Positions 34,952-46,567 of a DNA stretch of 64,000 nucleotides are shown here, in pieces (the first letter of the stretch is position 1; each line of letters begins with the position of its first letter). Source of the stretch: Pueraria montana var. lobata (Eukaryota; Streptophyta; Magnoliopsida; Fabales; Fabaceae); assembly GCA_026413185.1 (NCBI GenBank), contig CM048650.1, forward strand, positions 24,018,501 to 24,082,500, given 5' to 3'. Both the position numbers and the translations under genes were made by a program. Under the pieces are notes generated by a model. That model was not told the DNA's origin, did not search any database, and was given only the letters and a program-made list of their open reading frames with translations.

Positions 34952-37038
34952 ATGGGTATGTCTGGCCATAAGCTTTCTTGGGAAACCGAGGTGGTTGATA
35001 TTTGGTCATCGTCCTCATCTGTTGAAGGGTCTAGTGAAGAGTGTTCGACTTCGTCTTCTTCATCTTTGTCCTCTTCATCTTCTTCGTCCTCTTTCTGAGA
35101 GGGGGTAGGTGAAAATGTAGTCTCCGCTACGGTTGATAAGGCTGTTTCTAGCCCTAAACCGAAGCGTAAACCAAGGGTTACGCAAAGGAAAAGAGAATTC
35201 CTGCTGATAACCTTAGATGGGTATACCTGGGTAAACGAGGAAGTTGGGTCCTATTATATTCGGTACGATGATAAACTTAGCGTTTCTAATTTTGTAAACT
35301 ATGTAACTGTTTGTACCATTACTGAGGACAAAGTCATTCCGATAGCTCTCCAGTGTTGTCGACGAGAATTTAATCTGGAATTTGTCTTCTTAGGAAAGGG
35401 TGAATCTCGTAGAGACTTCTTTTATATGTATGATTGTGTTTTCTGAGACCTCCATGTGACGATCCCTTTCGATGATTTCACAATGGGGTACTCCAGCTTT
35501 TGAATGTCGCTCCCTCTCAATTGCATCTGAATGGGTGGGCGGCTATTCAGGCCTTTCGAGCCCTTTGTATTTTTAACTTTATTAAACCTTTCGTAAGTGT
35601 CTTCCTATATTATTTTTGTACTCGGCCAAGGGATGGTTTATGGGTTTCGTTAATAAGGAAACCAAAAAGACCATTGTTTCAATCTTTTACTTCTTCATAT
35701 AAAAATTTTAAAACCGACTACTTCAAGGTTGTAATCAGGCCGAATATAGGTGCCAACCACTTTTATGATAGTAGTGGGAAGGCTCTATTTCCTTTGTATT
35801 GGGAGAGGACCCCTCGATGTTATGACAGGTTTCTTGAGTCGCTTCCCAGAAAGCTTCCAGCCAAAGGGCTTGTTGCTTTATTTAATTGTTCCAATGTATT
35901 AATGGACATATGTGGTAAGGTCTCGGTTCTTCTTTTTCTAACGTTTGATTATAGTATTGGCGATTAACTGATTATAAAATGTCGAATGTAGGTATTATGG
36001 GGGAAGCTGGTGGTGATGTCTTGTCGTTCCGAAATGCCAGGAAAAATCGGGTAAGTGTTGTAGGGGTTCGGATACCTCAACCATACCACCTGTTACGAGG
36101 CAGCCTCCACAAAGGGCGCCTCCCCAAGATGTGTTACCTCCTTCTGCTACAGAGAAGAAGAGTCGAGACAAGGAACACAAGAAGTGACATCGAAGCCATG
36201 ATGCTTATGAAGAAGATAGAGGGAACAAGCTGAAGCAACAAACTCTTGATATTTCTGGGTCGGGATCTTTAGCATCTGTTCTGGCCATGACAGCTAAAGG
36301 TTTTTTCACCAAAGATTTTCGGCCGAAGAAAATGATCAGTGCCAATGACATTTCCGAATTCAGAAATAGTCTTCTGAATAATGTCGATGGTTCTTCAAAT
36401 CGGTCGGCCTATTGTGAGTTCCAAGCCAGGGCGTCGGCCATTGCTCACCATATGTTCATGACTCCTTTAAGGGAGGCCGACAAGCTAAAAAATAGTTTGA
36501 AAGAAACAAAAATGTCTAATCGGCAAGCATTGGAGGCAAACGTTGCTCTTGCCAATGACAATGCTTAGCTAAAGGACCAGGTGTCCCATCTTTCGGCTGA
36601 CTTGAAGGACATGGAAACTAAGGTGATCATGGACGAAAAGGATGCCAAGCTGCAGGATGATGAAATAGAAAAATTGAAGATGTTATTGGCAAAGGTGGAG
36701 GGGAAAGGGATGTCGAGCGGTTAGCAAAAGAGAAGGTTACGGTAGCGGCCCAAGACAAAAATTTTGCAGAGCAAGAAGCAGGATTCCTTCATGCTTTTCG
36801 GCAAACTTTGTACTACTTCGACATCCCTAACCGTTTGGTCTTCGAAATGGATAAGGATGTGTATAAGGGTCACTTATTACTTATTGATGAAATTCCTGAG
36901 GACGTGGCCCTTGAAAATCCTCTTCAGCCGACTCTTACCGGCAAAACCGAGTATACACACGAGGATGCCGAGGGAAATGAAGACAATAGAGGGGAGAATT
37001 CCGACGACGCTGTGAATCAGGAGAACCCGGCTGAATGA
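34952..37038 (+). pseudogene. Element A extra gene, antisense to right-copy pol (gypsy-type transposon domain)
   Basis: The gene starts MGMSGHKLSWETEV, followed by a Ser-rich acidic stretch. A conserved block follows (QLHLNGWAAIQAFRALC, then PLFQSFTSSYKNFK), matching the family called putative gypsy type transposon (Transposase_28 type). Then come a basic/Pro-rich part, a helical coiled-coil (ADKLKNSLKETK to EKLKMLLAKVEGK) and an acidic end ENPAE. Breaks are stops near 35,096, 35,443, 36,187 and 36,566, and frameshifts near 35,485 and 36,700. A likely intron is 35,915-35,991 (GTAAGG...TGTAG). Tat and Athila elements commonly carry such extra genes of unknown function. Confidence 0.7.
35915..35991 (+). 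other. Probable intron in the antisense gene
   Basis: Donor GTAAGG and acceptor GAATGTAG flank 77 bp. Removing it joins LMDICG to IMGEAGGDV in frame. Splicing is not proven. Confidence 0.42.
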
Positions 37039-37345
37039 TTCTTAATGTATGTCGGTCGTTAGAGCCTTTTCTTTTTGGAAAGTAATTTTGTAACCATCCT
37101 TTATGATTAATGAATGTAGACTTCGTTATTCAGCATTTATTTTCTTGTACTTTAAAATAATATTGTTGACTTAGTTGATAGTCGATCACTTTGTGAAATC
37201 TTAAGAGATTAAAATTTAACCAAGTTTTGATTGTATGTATATGGCTTACATGCGCATTTTAACCGATGTCTTCCTTTTATCGAGTATGGATATTTTTGTA
37301 GACAACCAACGTATTCGGTAGTTCTGGAATATTTGCTAAAAAATC
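37039..37345 (-). other. Spacer between antisense gene end and tandem repeats (right copy)
   Basis: This is non-coding, the reverse match of 33,723-34,031. No feature seen. Confidence 0.5.
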
Positions 37346-37785
37346 CTAATGGTGTACCCTAACCGAGTTGGAGTACTCGGAAGGGAAACCATTTGTGAAG
37401 AAATTCTAAATGGCACATCCTTAGCCGAGTAGGAGTACTCGGGGGGGAACCATTTGTGAAGAAATTTCGAACGAAACATCCTTGGCTGAGTAGGAGTACT
37501 TAGGAAGGAAACCATTTGCGAACAAATTTTGAATGGCACATCCTTGGCCGAGTAGGAGTACTCGGGATGGAAACCATTTATGAAGAAATTTCGAACGACA
37601 CATCCTTAGCCGAGTAGGAGTACTCGGGAGGGAAACCATTTGTGGAGATATTCCAAACGACATATCCTTAGCCGAGTAGGAGTACTCGGGAAAGAAACCA
37701 TTTGTAAAGAAATTTCGAACAGCACATCCTTAGCCGAGTAGGAGTACTCGGGAGGGAAACCATTTGTGAGGAAACAATGACGAGA
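37346..37785 (-). repeat. 62-bp tandem repeat array (right copy)
   Basis: This is the inverted counterpart of 33,303-33,722, with about seven units carrying GGAGTACTCGG. Unit number is the same on both sides, so the array has not expanded since the palindrome formed. Confidence 0.88.
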
Positions 37786-37939
37786 AAAATAAATAATTAT
37801 AGACATGTCGAACAATGTGTTTCATTAATTCAATTAAAAAGGTGTGCCTCGTTAAAACCTTCTCGGTAAAAACCCTTTCACGTTCTTATAGGAATAAAAA
37901 GCCGAGTCAGAAAAAATAGTACATCACCCAATTACATAA

Positions 37940-39207
37940 TCAACTAAAATAATATTTAAGGTGGGTCAAATTTCGTGTTCCCCGCACCACCTTTCCTGAA
38001 AGATCTTCTAGCTTGTATGCTCCATTGTTGAGGTTTTGCCGGACTCTGAATGGGCCATCCCAATTGGCTGCTAATTTCCCTTCCCGGGCATTTTTTCGTG
38101 CATCACCCTGAACTCTTAGGACTAGGTCTCCTTCTTTGAATTCTCTTGGCCTCAACTTTGAGTTGAACCTCTTGGTCATCTTTTGTCTGCATGCTTCAGC
38201 GATTAGACGTGCTCGGTCCCGCACTTATTCGACCAGATCAAGCTCAACCCTCATGGAATTTTCATTTTGGGATGCTTCGAAGTTTTGTCTTCGGAAGGTG
38301 GGTTCCCCTACCTCTACCAGAATCATAGCTTCGGTTCCATATACCATTCTGAAGGGTCTTTCTTTGATTATTGATTATGGGGTGCACCTGTATGCCCTTA
38401 AAACTTCAGGTATCTCTTCGGCCTATGCACCCTTACCTACACCCAGCCTTTTCTTCAGCTATGACAAAATCACTTTGTTGGCAGATTTCGCTTGCCCATT
38501 CATTTGCGGGTGTTCGACCGAGGTCACCCTATGTTTTACTACTAGTTCCTCCAAGAAGGTATTCAACTTTTTATCTGTAAACTACATGCCGTTATCGGTG
38601 ATGATCACATGCAAAATGCCAAAACACTTGATTACGTTCTTCCATAGAAACTTCTGCACATTTTGTGCCGAAATGGTTGCCAGGGGTTCTGCCTCTATCC
38701 ACTTTGTAAAGTAATCAATGACTACTATCAAAAATTTGCATTGCCCCTTGGCTGGTGAAGGGCCATGGTAACGAAATAGCATGTAGCTCGTCGATGGGCT
38801 GGTGAATAAGATTTCCATGCTTTTGGCATTGGGTACACTTTTTGACGTATTCAGCACAATCAGACTTGAGAGTTGGCCTGTAATATCCTGCTCTTAGCAC
38901 ACAAGTGGCCATTATTCATCCACCCGAATCCATGCCACAGATTCCCTCATGCAGCTCTCTCGTGACATACTCGACTTGATCCTTGTCGAGGCATTTAAGC
39001 AAAGGGGTGGAATACCCCCTCCTATATAATTCTCCGGCCACTAGAACGTACCTTGTAGCACTAATGCATAACCTCTTTGCCTTCTCCTTGTCCTCCGGAA
39101 GAGTACCTTGCAACAAAAGCTGTTGGATCTCATATATCCAAGGGTCTTTGGGTGTCGAGACCTGCATGCTTTCCTCGGTGGTTACACTCGGATCTGGTAA
39201 CACTTCC
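37940..39207 (-). pseudogene. Element A integrase (right copy)
   Basis: The zinc domain is damaged: HEGICGMDSGG has Asp where the left copy has the second His. About 36 bases are lost near 38,760, removing the GVDILGPF block with the first catalytic Asp and shifting frame. The second Asp (ITDNGM) is followed by a TAG shared with the left copy. The third catalytic position is Lys (NGQAKSANK), as on the left. The end RPREFKEGDLVLRVQGDA continues to the stop at 37,940. Confidence 0.83.
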
Positions 39208-39790
39208 TGAATGAACGTTCTTAGCTGCCCTGGCTTCTGAGTGTTGGCTAATTTGGCCAGCTGATCGGCCCTATCATTGAGCTCTCGAATGAAGTGCTTT
39301 ACTTGGACCTTGTCGAACTCTTGATTTAGTTGTATGAAAGCATTATAGTATTTCAGTAGCTGTTGATCTTTGACTTGGAAAAAACCATTAATCTATTCGA
39401 CCGCAATTTGATAATCACTCCAACATTCTATTTTTTGAGCCCTCATCTCCTTGGCTAACCTGAGTCCGGCTAGAAGCGCTTGATATTAGGCCTGATTATT
39501 GGATGCTTTGAAACTGAACTGTAGGGTCTGCTCCAGTCGTATTTGGTTTGGTCCTTCCAAGATGATGCCTGCCCCGCTCCCTTGTCGATTGGACGAGCCA
39601 TCAACATGCACAATCCACCAACCATCTTCGATGCACCCGGTAGGGTGCAGCTCATTAATGAAATCTGTCAGGCACTGTGCCTTAATGGGTCCCCTCGGCT
39701 CATACCTTATGTCAAACTCTGAGAGTTCTATTAACCAGGCCATCATCCGATCGGCCAGTTTCGGCTTCTTCAATATCTTTACTATTGGCA
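39208..39790 (-). pseudogene. Element A second RNase H (right copy)
   Basis: Motifs HVDGSSNRQGSGAGIILEGP and LNDRADQLAKLAN are clear. The catalytic Glu codon of the AEYEAL motif is TAA here, so translation would end at the active site. A further stop lies near 39,393. It shares its frame with the start of integrase. Confidence 0.8.
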
Positions 39791-40723
39791 ATCGATCCTG
39801 ATGACTATTCGGTGGCTCTGAAAATATTGTATCAGACACCTTGCAATGTTTACTAGTGCTAGTGTCGCCTTTTCTATCGTCTGATACCTTGTTTCGGCTT
39901 CTTGTAGTACCCAACTTATGAAGTATACGGGTGCTTGGCCTTCGTCATTTTCCTGGGCCAACACTGCACTTATGGCTTCCTGTGAGATTGAGATGTATAA
40001 GATTAACTCCTTTTGAGGGTCTAGTTTCCTAAGCACCGGTGGAGCAGAGAGTGATCTTTTCAAATCTTGAAAGGCTTCTTCACAGTGTTGGTCCCACACA
40101 AAATTTTTGGATACTTTCAACAATTTCATGATGGGTTTCGCTTTTTAGGCTATCCTAGGTAATAATCGTGCTAGTGAAGCGATTCTCCCAGTTAGTCTTT
40201 GAACTTTTTTTGGAGTCTTCGGACTTCTCACGACAATGACAGCCTGGCATTTATCCGGGTTCGCCTCTATTCCTCGGCATGTTAACATAAAGCCCAAAAA
40301 TTTTCCTCCTTGAATGCCGAAGACACACTTTTCTAGATTTAGGCGCATGTTGTGCTTTTTGAGTTCGGCAAAGATCTCCTCTAGGTCCCTTTTGTGCATG
40401 CTGGCGGTGGAAGATTTAACTACCATGTCATCCAAATATACTTCCAAGTTTCTACCTAATTGTTTCAGAAAAACTTTGTCCATCAGCCTTTGATAGGTTG
40501 CCCCGACATTTTTCGGTTTGAAAGGCATAACCTTATAATAATAGTTTGCTGACTCGGTAATCAAAGCAGTCTTGTCCTCATCCTGAGGGTACATTCGGAT
40601 TTGATTGTAACCCGAATATACATCCAAGAAATTGAGGAAAGTGTGTCCGGCCGCGCCATCAACTAGCCGATCAATGTTTGGTAGAGGGTATGCGTCCTTC
40701 GGACATGCTTTGTTTAAATCTGT
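39782..40723 (-). pseudogene. Element A RT C-terminal part and RNase H (right copy)
   Basis: This starts TDLNKACPKDAYPLP directly beside the element B target duplication. Catalytic Asp is kept (FLDVYSGYNQIRMYPQDEDK) and the YLDD motif is intact. The TAA after LLPRIA is shared with the left arm. RNase H follows in the same frame (VWDQHCEEAFQDLKRSLSAP to ARCLIQYF). The N-terminal RT part is deleted, so no enzyme is possible. Confidence 0.84.
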
Positions 40724-40970
40724 GTAATTGATAATTAACTTTTTGACTTCATTTGTTGATAAAAACTCAAGGCAATTATCTTAATAACCCAAGCTTTATA
40801 ACTTTGTTAAGCCTCATTTTTCTTAAACTATTTGTAATTAAACTAGATTAGTTGTAGAATAGTTAAGTAGTTGATTTTTCATCTAATTAGTTCTCTTTTC
40901 ATGTAGAAGCTAGAGGAGTACGTGACTAGTGTATTGAAGCTCAAGTTTTGTTCAAGTTGAAGAATGGTCG

Positions 40971-41208
40971 ACGCTTAAGCGAGCTCTCAGCCTCGCTTAA
41001 GCGAGGAGTCCTGAGGTTGTCTGGGTGCTTTGCAAGCCTCACTTAAGCGCCCTTTTTCCAGCACTTAAGCGAGAGGCCCCTGGAAGTATTTATCTCAGTG
41101 TTGTTGCACTTAAGTGAGCCATATCCCATGCTTAAGTGCTGCTTGTCCTAAGCATCAGGTCTTCAGTACCTCTCGCGCTTAAGCGAGCTATCTCTGGCAC
41201 TTAAGCGT
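40971..41208. repeat. CTTAAG palindrome cluster in element B LTR
   Basis: Eight copies of CTTAAG, mostly within CGCTTAAGCG or close variants, spaced about 20-40 bases. Comparable clusters occur at 20,231-20,468, 29,850-30,066 and 62,465-62,704 in the other LTRs. Confidence 0.88.
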
Positions 41209-41216
41209 AAGTGTGT

Positions 41217-41256
41217 CACGTGGATGTTAAAGAGGCACATGTCAGGCCCTATTTAA
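41217..41256 (+). promoter_or_regulatory. G-box and TATA-like promoter of element B LTR
   Basis: CACGTG at 41,217-41,222 is followed by TATTTAA at 41,250-41,256. The same arrangement is seen in the other B LTRs. G-boxes bind bZIP and bHLH factors in plants; use here is inferred. Confidence 0.5.
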
Positions 41257-42129
41257 GGCATGAATTCCCTGTTCCAAAGGATATATCAGAAGAAGAAAAA
41301 ACACTCTCTTTTGAAGTGGGAGCTGCTGTGAAGGCTTCTTCCATGGCTCTCCTTTCAAGCTTTTGCTTTCCTTCTTCATTTTTGTTGAGCTTCTAGTGTC
41401 TGAGTAGCTAAACTCCCCTCGTGTTTGGGGTTGGATGTAATGTCACTCTTCCTCTTGTATCTACTTTGATATTTTAATATATATTCATTTTCTCAATCTT
41501 TTATTTCACTCTCTTGCTTTATCTTCTTCTTGTGGATTGATCAATCTCTTGCTTTTGGGATTTTACTCATTGGAAAATGTTGCTAAAAACCTAGACCTAG
41601 AGTGAAGTAACTAAGGGTTATGCACTAGGGATGGTGTATCAACCATTAGTTATCTTGTTAGACCATATGCTTAATGAAATTTTCATTATTATTCTCACTA
41701 AGGAATTAGGGGATAATAATGAGAGTTAGACTCTAATCACTAAAGAATTAGGGTTTTAGTGATATTTATGATTGATTAATGATTGATTAAATTGAATGTT
41801 ATTAATTATCATTTATATAAGTAAAGGAAAGTGGCATGAAATCCAACCCCGGGCACGTTTTTATCTTAATTGTTGAAATTTCACTTTAGTGCATTTGTCG
41901 TAAAAAAATATCCCAAACAGATTTCAAGTCCTTTTTAATTCCTAGTTTTACGTTCACTTGATCGTAACTTTGTCTTACATCAAATGCCAATTTATTTTTC
42001 CATTCTTTAGCCTTTGTTTATAAATTGTGAGCAATTTCACTTAATATTACACAAGTCCTTTGGGAGATGATTTAAATACTTATCGTTACTTGCGTGATTG
42101 GTTCACTTGCCAAAACGTGATCAAGTTTC

Positions 42130-42147
42130 TGGCGTCCTTGTCGGGGA
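42130..42147 (+). other. Element B primer-binding site (right copy)
   Basis: TGGCGTCCTTGTCGGGGA, six bases after the LTR end. It differs at three of 18 positions from the Asp-tRNA-type site of Athila elements (TGGCGCC-GTTG-CGGGGA). Confidence 0.8.
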
Positions 42148-42285
42148 CTTGCGTCTCAATATTGGGCAATTGTGCACTTTTTGTTGGCATTGGCTCATTG
42201 TTCATTATTCTTTGTTCACAGTTTTTAATTTGCAATTCTTTTCTCTTTGTGCTAACTTGTGCTTGTAGTGTGCTTTGCTTCTTTT

Positions 42286-43766
42286 ATGCAAGGTAGCACT
42301 TGATGAGGACAATTAGTTCCCTTAGATAAAGAGATCGAAAGGACTTATCGGAATAACAATTCCAATCGAAAGAAGCAACAACAACTAGAAAGGCAAGCTA
42401 GACAAAGAGCTTCATCATTTTCTCCTCAACCTTTACCGCAACCTGAGTCATCTTCTCCATGTCGTACTATTGTCTCTTCTCCATTGTCTCCTATCTTTGA
42501 AGAAGAGCAAAGCATGGCAGCCGGTGGTGGTGGTGGAATACCTCCTCTTACTCTTGAAAAGTATGACTCTTATGAGATTCCTATTGACTTCACAAGCATA
42601 GGTAGACCCAATTTTGCTGCGGAGAATGTTTCCTATCCGGCATCATTGATCACTCTAATTCAAGTCAACAGGTTTCATGGTCTACCTCAAGAAGATCCAT
42701 TCAAGCACTTGGCTATCTTTGTGGAGATTTGCAACACTGTAAAAATAGCCCAAGTGCCAGATGAAGCCATTCGGTTGAATCTATTCTCTTTCTCTCTTGA
42801 GGGTGATGCTAAAATTTGGCTCAATTCTTTGAAGGAGAATAGTTTACACACTTGGCAAGAATTAGTCTCCAAATTCTTGCACAAATATTTCCCTCAAACC
42901 AAGATCACTCAAGGAAAAACTGAAATTGCTACTTTCCAACAAAGGGATGGTGAACCTCTTAGTGAAGCTTGGGACCGATTTCGGAGCTTATTGAGGAAAA
43001 CTCCCACTCATGGCTTTAGCGAACCACTTCAACTCAATATGTTCATTGATGGTTTAAGGCTACAAACAAAGATGCTTCTTGATGCTTCGACAGGTGGAAA
43101 AATTAAATCCAAAATGACAGATATTGTGGTGGAACTTATTGAGAACATGGCAACCAATGATCATGCTATTATTCATGATCGGGGTGGTTCAAAGAAGAGT
43201 ATTCTTGAGCTTTGATCTCAAGATGCTATTTTGGCTCAAAATAAGATCCTAACTCAACATATTGAAGCTCTCACCAAGAAAGCGTCAAGCCTTCCTCAAC
43301 AACTTCACTCTCTTCAAGCTAACCCACAAGCCCATTCTCAACAAGTATTGTGTTGTCAATTGTGTGGAGGAAATCATGAAGATGGACTTTGTATGATTCA
43401 AGAAGGAGCTAATGAAGAGTTGAAGTTTATGGCTAATCAAAACTGCCAAAGCAATTATGGCTATCATCAAAGGCAAGCTTCAAATCAAGGGTGGAAAATT
43501 CATCTGGGGAACAACTTCAATCAAGCTTAAGGGGCACTTCCAATAGACCTCCTCATCAAGGACCTGATTTGTATGAAAGACAATCCAAGCTTGAGGACAC
43601 TCTCAACCAATTCATGCAAGTTTCCATCTCCAACCATAGGAGTATCGAAGCTTCCATTAAGAACTTGGAAAAACAAGGGGGGCAACTTGCCAAGCAATTG
43701 GCGGAGAAAAATAGTGGATGATTCTCGGCTAACACTACAATAAATCCTAAGGATAATTGTAGTGCT
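42286..43766 (+). pseudogene. Element B gag (right copy)
   Basis: ATG at 42,286 is followed at codons 6 and 7 by TGA TGA, where the left copy has two Arg codons (CGA CGA): two C-to-T changes. The gag domain is then open to a TGA at 43,213, with FKHLAIFVEICNTVKI, LEGDAKIWLNSL and FQQRDGEPLSEAWDRF. The Cys motif CCQLCGGNHEDGLC lies at about 43,350-43,395. A TAA after NNFNQA (about 43,528) is shared with the left copy, and a one-base loss beside it changes frame. A coiled-coil-like stretch (IEASIKNLEKQGGQLAKQLA) follows, then a TGA at about 43,719. Confidence 0.84.
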
Positions 43767-45584
43767 ATGTTTACTAGAGGTGGAAAGGAGTTTGGTGTGA
43801 GTGATGTTGAAAGAGAGAAAGCTTTGAGAGAAAATGAGGAGGGAGAAAAAAGTGAGAAAAATGAGGAGTTAGGAAAAAATAAAAATGAAGAAAAAGTTGA
43901 AAAAGGGAAAAGTGAAAAAGAAAGTGGCGGAGATAGTTTAGGTGAGCGGAGGGGTAAAAATCAAATTGTGAGAGAAGGTAAAAAGATTGCCAAGGAGGAG
44001 CCCACCAAGGATTTGCCCTATCCTCCACCTCCTTCGAAAAAGGATCAAGAGAAGTACTTTGCTCGATTCTTGGATATCTTCAAGAAATTGGAGATTACAA
44101 TTCCTTTCAGAGAGGCCCTTCAACAAATGCCATTATATGCTAAGTTTATGAAAGAATTGTTAACCAAGAAGAGGAAATACATCGAGAAGGAAACTATCAA
44201 GGTGGATGACAAATGTAGGGCCATAATTAAAAAAATCCTCCCTCCTAAACTTAAGGACCCCGGAAGCTTCACGATTCCTTGTACCATTGGTGAATTATCC
44301 ATAGGGAAGGATCTCATTGACTTAGGGGCAAGCATCAACTTGATGCCCCTTTCTTTGCTTAAGCAAATCAACAATTTGGAGGTCAAGCCAACCAGCATAA
44401 CATTGCAATTAGTAGATCGCTCTGTCAAGTGCCCTTATGGAGTTGTTGAAGATGTGCTTGTCAAGGTGGGAAAATTCACCTTTCCAGTTGACTTTGGCAT
44501 CATGGACATGGAGGAGGATATAGAAGTCCCAATCATCTTGGGTAGGCCTTTCATGTTAACCGCTCAAGTGGTGGTAGATATGGGGGTTGGCCGTCTTCAA
44601 CTCAAGTTGGAGGATCAAGTCTTGACCTTTAATATTTTTGAAGCCATGCAACACCCAAGTGATCACAAAGCTTGCTTTCATGTGGATGTTATTGATGAAG
44701 TGGTAGCAAGTGCTTCAAGTCACTTCCAAATTCAATCTCCTCTTGAGCGGGCATTAGTCCAAGCTTTTGACAATCTTACTTTGCAAGAGGAGAAAGAAAT
44801 TGAAGACATCTTGATGCAACTTGAAGCTCTTAAAGAAATCCCTCTGGAAAAAGAAGTTCTTGAAGACTTAAGGAAGCATGAGGAAGTTGCCCAACCAAAG
44901 CTTGAATTGAAAGTTCTACCACCTCATCTCAAATATGTTTTCCTTGAAGATAATAAAGGGAAACCAGTTATTATTAGCAATGCTTTGTCTACATTGGAGG
45001 AGCAAAAGCTTGTGCAAGTTCTTCAAGACAATAAGGAAGCCATAGGGTGGTCTATTTACATTTTCAAAGGAATAATTCCATCCTATTGCACGCACCGCAT
45101 CATGCTAGAGAAGGACTACAAGCCTATCCGGCAACCCCAAAGGAGATTGAACCCAACCATGAAGGAGGTGGTCCGCACGGAAGTCTTAAAGTTACTTGAG
45201 GCCGGCATGATCTATCCCATTTCGGATAGTTCATGGGGCGTGCATGTGGTTCCTAAAAAAGGGGGGATGACCATGGTTCGAAATGAAAAAAATGAACTTA
45301 TTCCAAATAGAACGGTCAATGGTTGGCGCATGTGTGTGGACTACCGAAAGTTGAATGAAGCTTCACGAAAAGATCATTTCCCTCTCCCATTCATGGATCA
45401 AATGTTGGAGAGATTGGCGGGTCAAGCTTATTATTGTTTCATGGATGGATATTCCGGCTACAATCTAATAGCCATGAATCCGGAAGATCAAGAGAAGACT
45501 GCCTTCACTTGCCCCTTCGGTGTTTTGGCTTATCGAAGGATGCCTTTTGGGTTGTGCAATGCTCCCGCTACTTTCCAAAGGTGA
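43767..45584 (+). pseudogene. Element B protease and RT N-terminal part (right copy)
   Basis: This is an open stretch of 605 codons. In order: charged linker; aspartic protease with intact DLGASINLMPLS and closing ILGRPFMLTAQ; RT with LNPTMKEVVRTEVLKLLEAG, WRMCVDYRKLNEASRKDHFP, the first catalytic Asp in FMDGYSGYN, and MPFGLCNAPATFQR. It ends at a TGA (45,582). The ATG at 43,767 is simply the first in the frame; the natural start would be upstream in gag. Confidence 0.87.
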
Positions 45585-46567
45585 ATGCTTGCTATATTCT
45601 CTAACTTGGTGGAAAAATCCATTGAAGTTTTCATGGATGATTTTTTGGTCTTTGGTCCCTCATTCGATCTTTGCCTAGCCAATCTTGATGTTGTGATGAA
45701 AAGGTGCATTGATACCAATCTTGTTTTGAATTGGGAGAAGTGGCACTTCATGGTGCATGAGGGAATTGTTCTAGGCCATAAAATCTCTTCAAGGGGAATT
45801 GAAGTGGACAAAGCTAAGGTGGATGTCATTGCAAGGTTGCCACCTCCTTCCAATGTTAAAAGCATTAGGAGTTTTCTTGGTAATGCGGGGTTCTATAGAA
45901 GATTTATCAAGGATTTTTCCAAGATTGCAAGACCTCTTTCTAATCTTCTCAACAAAGATGCTCATTTTGTATTTGATGATAAGTGCTTAATTGCATTTAA
46001 TATGATTAGAGAGAAGCTTGTGACCGCACCGGTGATTGTTGCACCAAATTAGAGTCAAGGGTTTAAGTTGATGTGTGATGCAAGCGATTATGTCGTTGGA
46101 GCTATTTTGGGGCAGCAAAAGTACAAGATTTTTCATGCCATCTACTATGCAAGCAAGGTCCTTAATGATGCTCAAGTGAATTATGCCACCACCGAGACGG
46201 AACTCTTGGCCATTGTGTATGCATTGGAGAAATTCTGGTCTTATTTGATTGGTTGCAAGGTCATAGTTTATACCGACCACTCCGCCATCAAGTATCTTCT
46301 CACCAAGCCTGATTCAAAGCCTAGACTTATCTGGTGGATCCTTTTACTTCAAGAATTTGATTTGGAAATCAAGGATAAGAAAGGTTGTGAAAATTTGGTG
46401 GCCGATCATCTTTCTAAGCTTGTCAATGAAGAGGTCACTTCTCAAGAAAAGAAGACTTTGGATGAGTTCCCTGATGAGTTGTTGTTAATGGTGAAGGAGA
46501 GGCCTTGGTTTGCTGACTTGGCTAACTTTAAGGCTACGAGGGTGATTCCGGATGATTTCACATGGTA
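45585..46567 (+). pseudogene. Element B RT C-terminal part and RNase H (right copy)
   Basis: Same frame as the preceding segment. The catalytic pair is in VFMDDFLVFG, followed by LGHKISSRGIEVDKAK. RNase H begins at MCDASDYVVGAILGQQ (about 46,070) and includes YTDHSAIKYLL and ADHLSKL. In-frame TAG at 46,050 replaces a Trp codon kept on the left, and TAA at about 46,566 follows DDFTW. Confidence 0.86.

Larger units (their letters stand above)
34460..36613. other. Unpaired spacer at the centre of the palindrome
   Basis: These 2.15 kb have no inverted partner. They contain a SINE-like segment at the left junction, an inverted repeat, a TATA box and most of the antisense gene. The left junction is marked by loss of homology after CCATGATCACCTTAGTTTC. 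Confidence 0.85.
40729..42123 (+). repeat. Element B 5' LTR (right copy)
   Basis: This 1,395-bp LTR runs from TGATAATTAAC to ACGTGATCA. Eight CTTAAG motifs fall in about 235 bp (40,971-41,208), just before a G-box (41,217-41,222) and a TATTTAA (41,250-41,256). Confidence 0.9.

Noticed and set aside
41211..41396. 60-62-codon open frame conserved in all four B LTR copies (also 20,047, 29,665 and 62,706)
   Set aside because: It starts with a non-ATG codon upstream of the TATA motif, so it would not be in one transcript. The only ATG gives 17 codons. Conservation is no higher than in the surrounding LTR.
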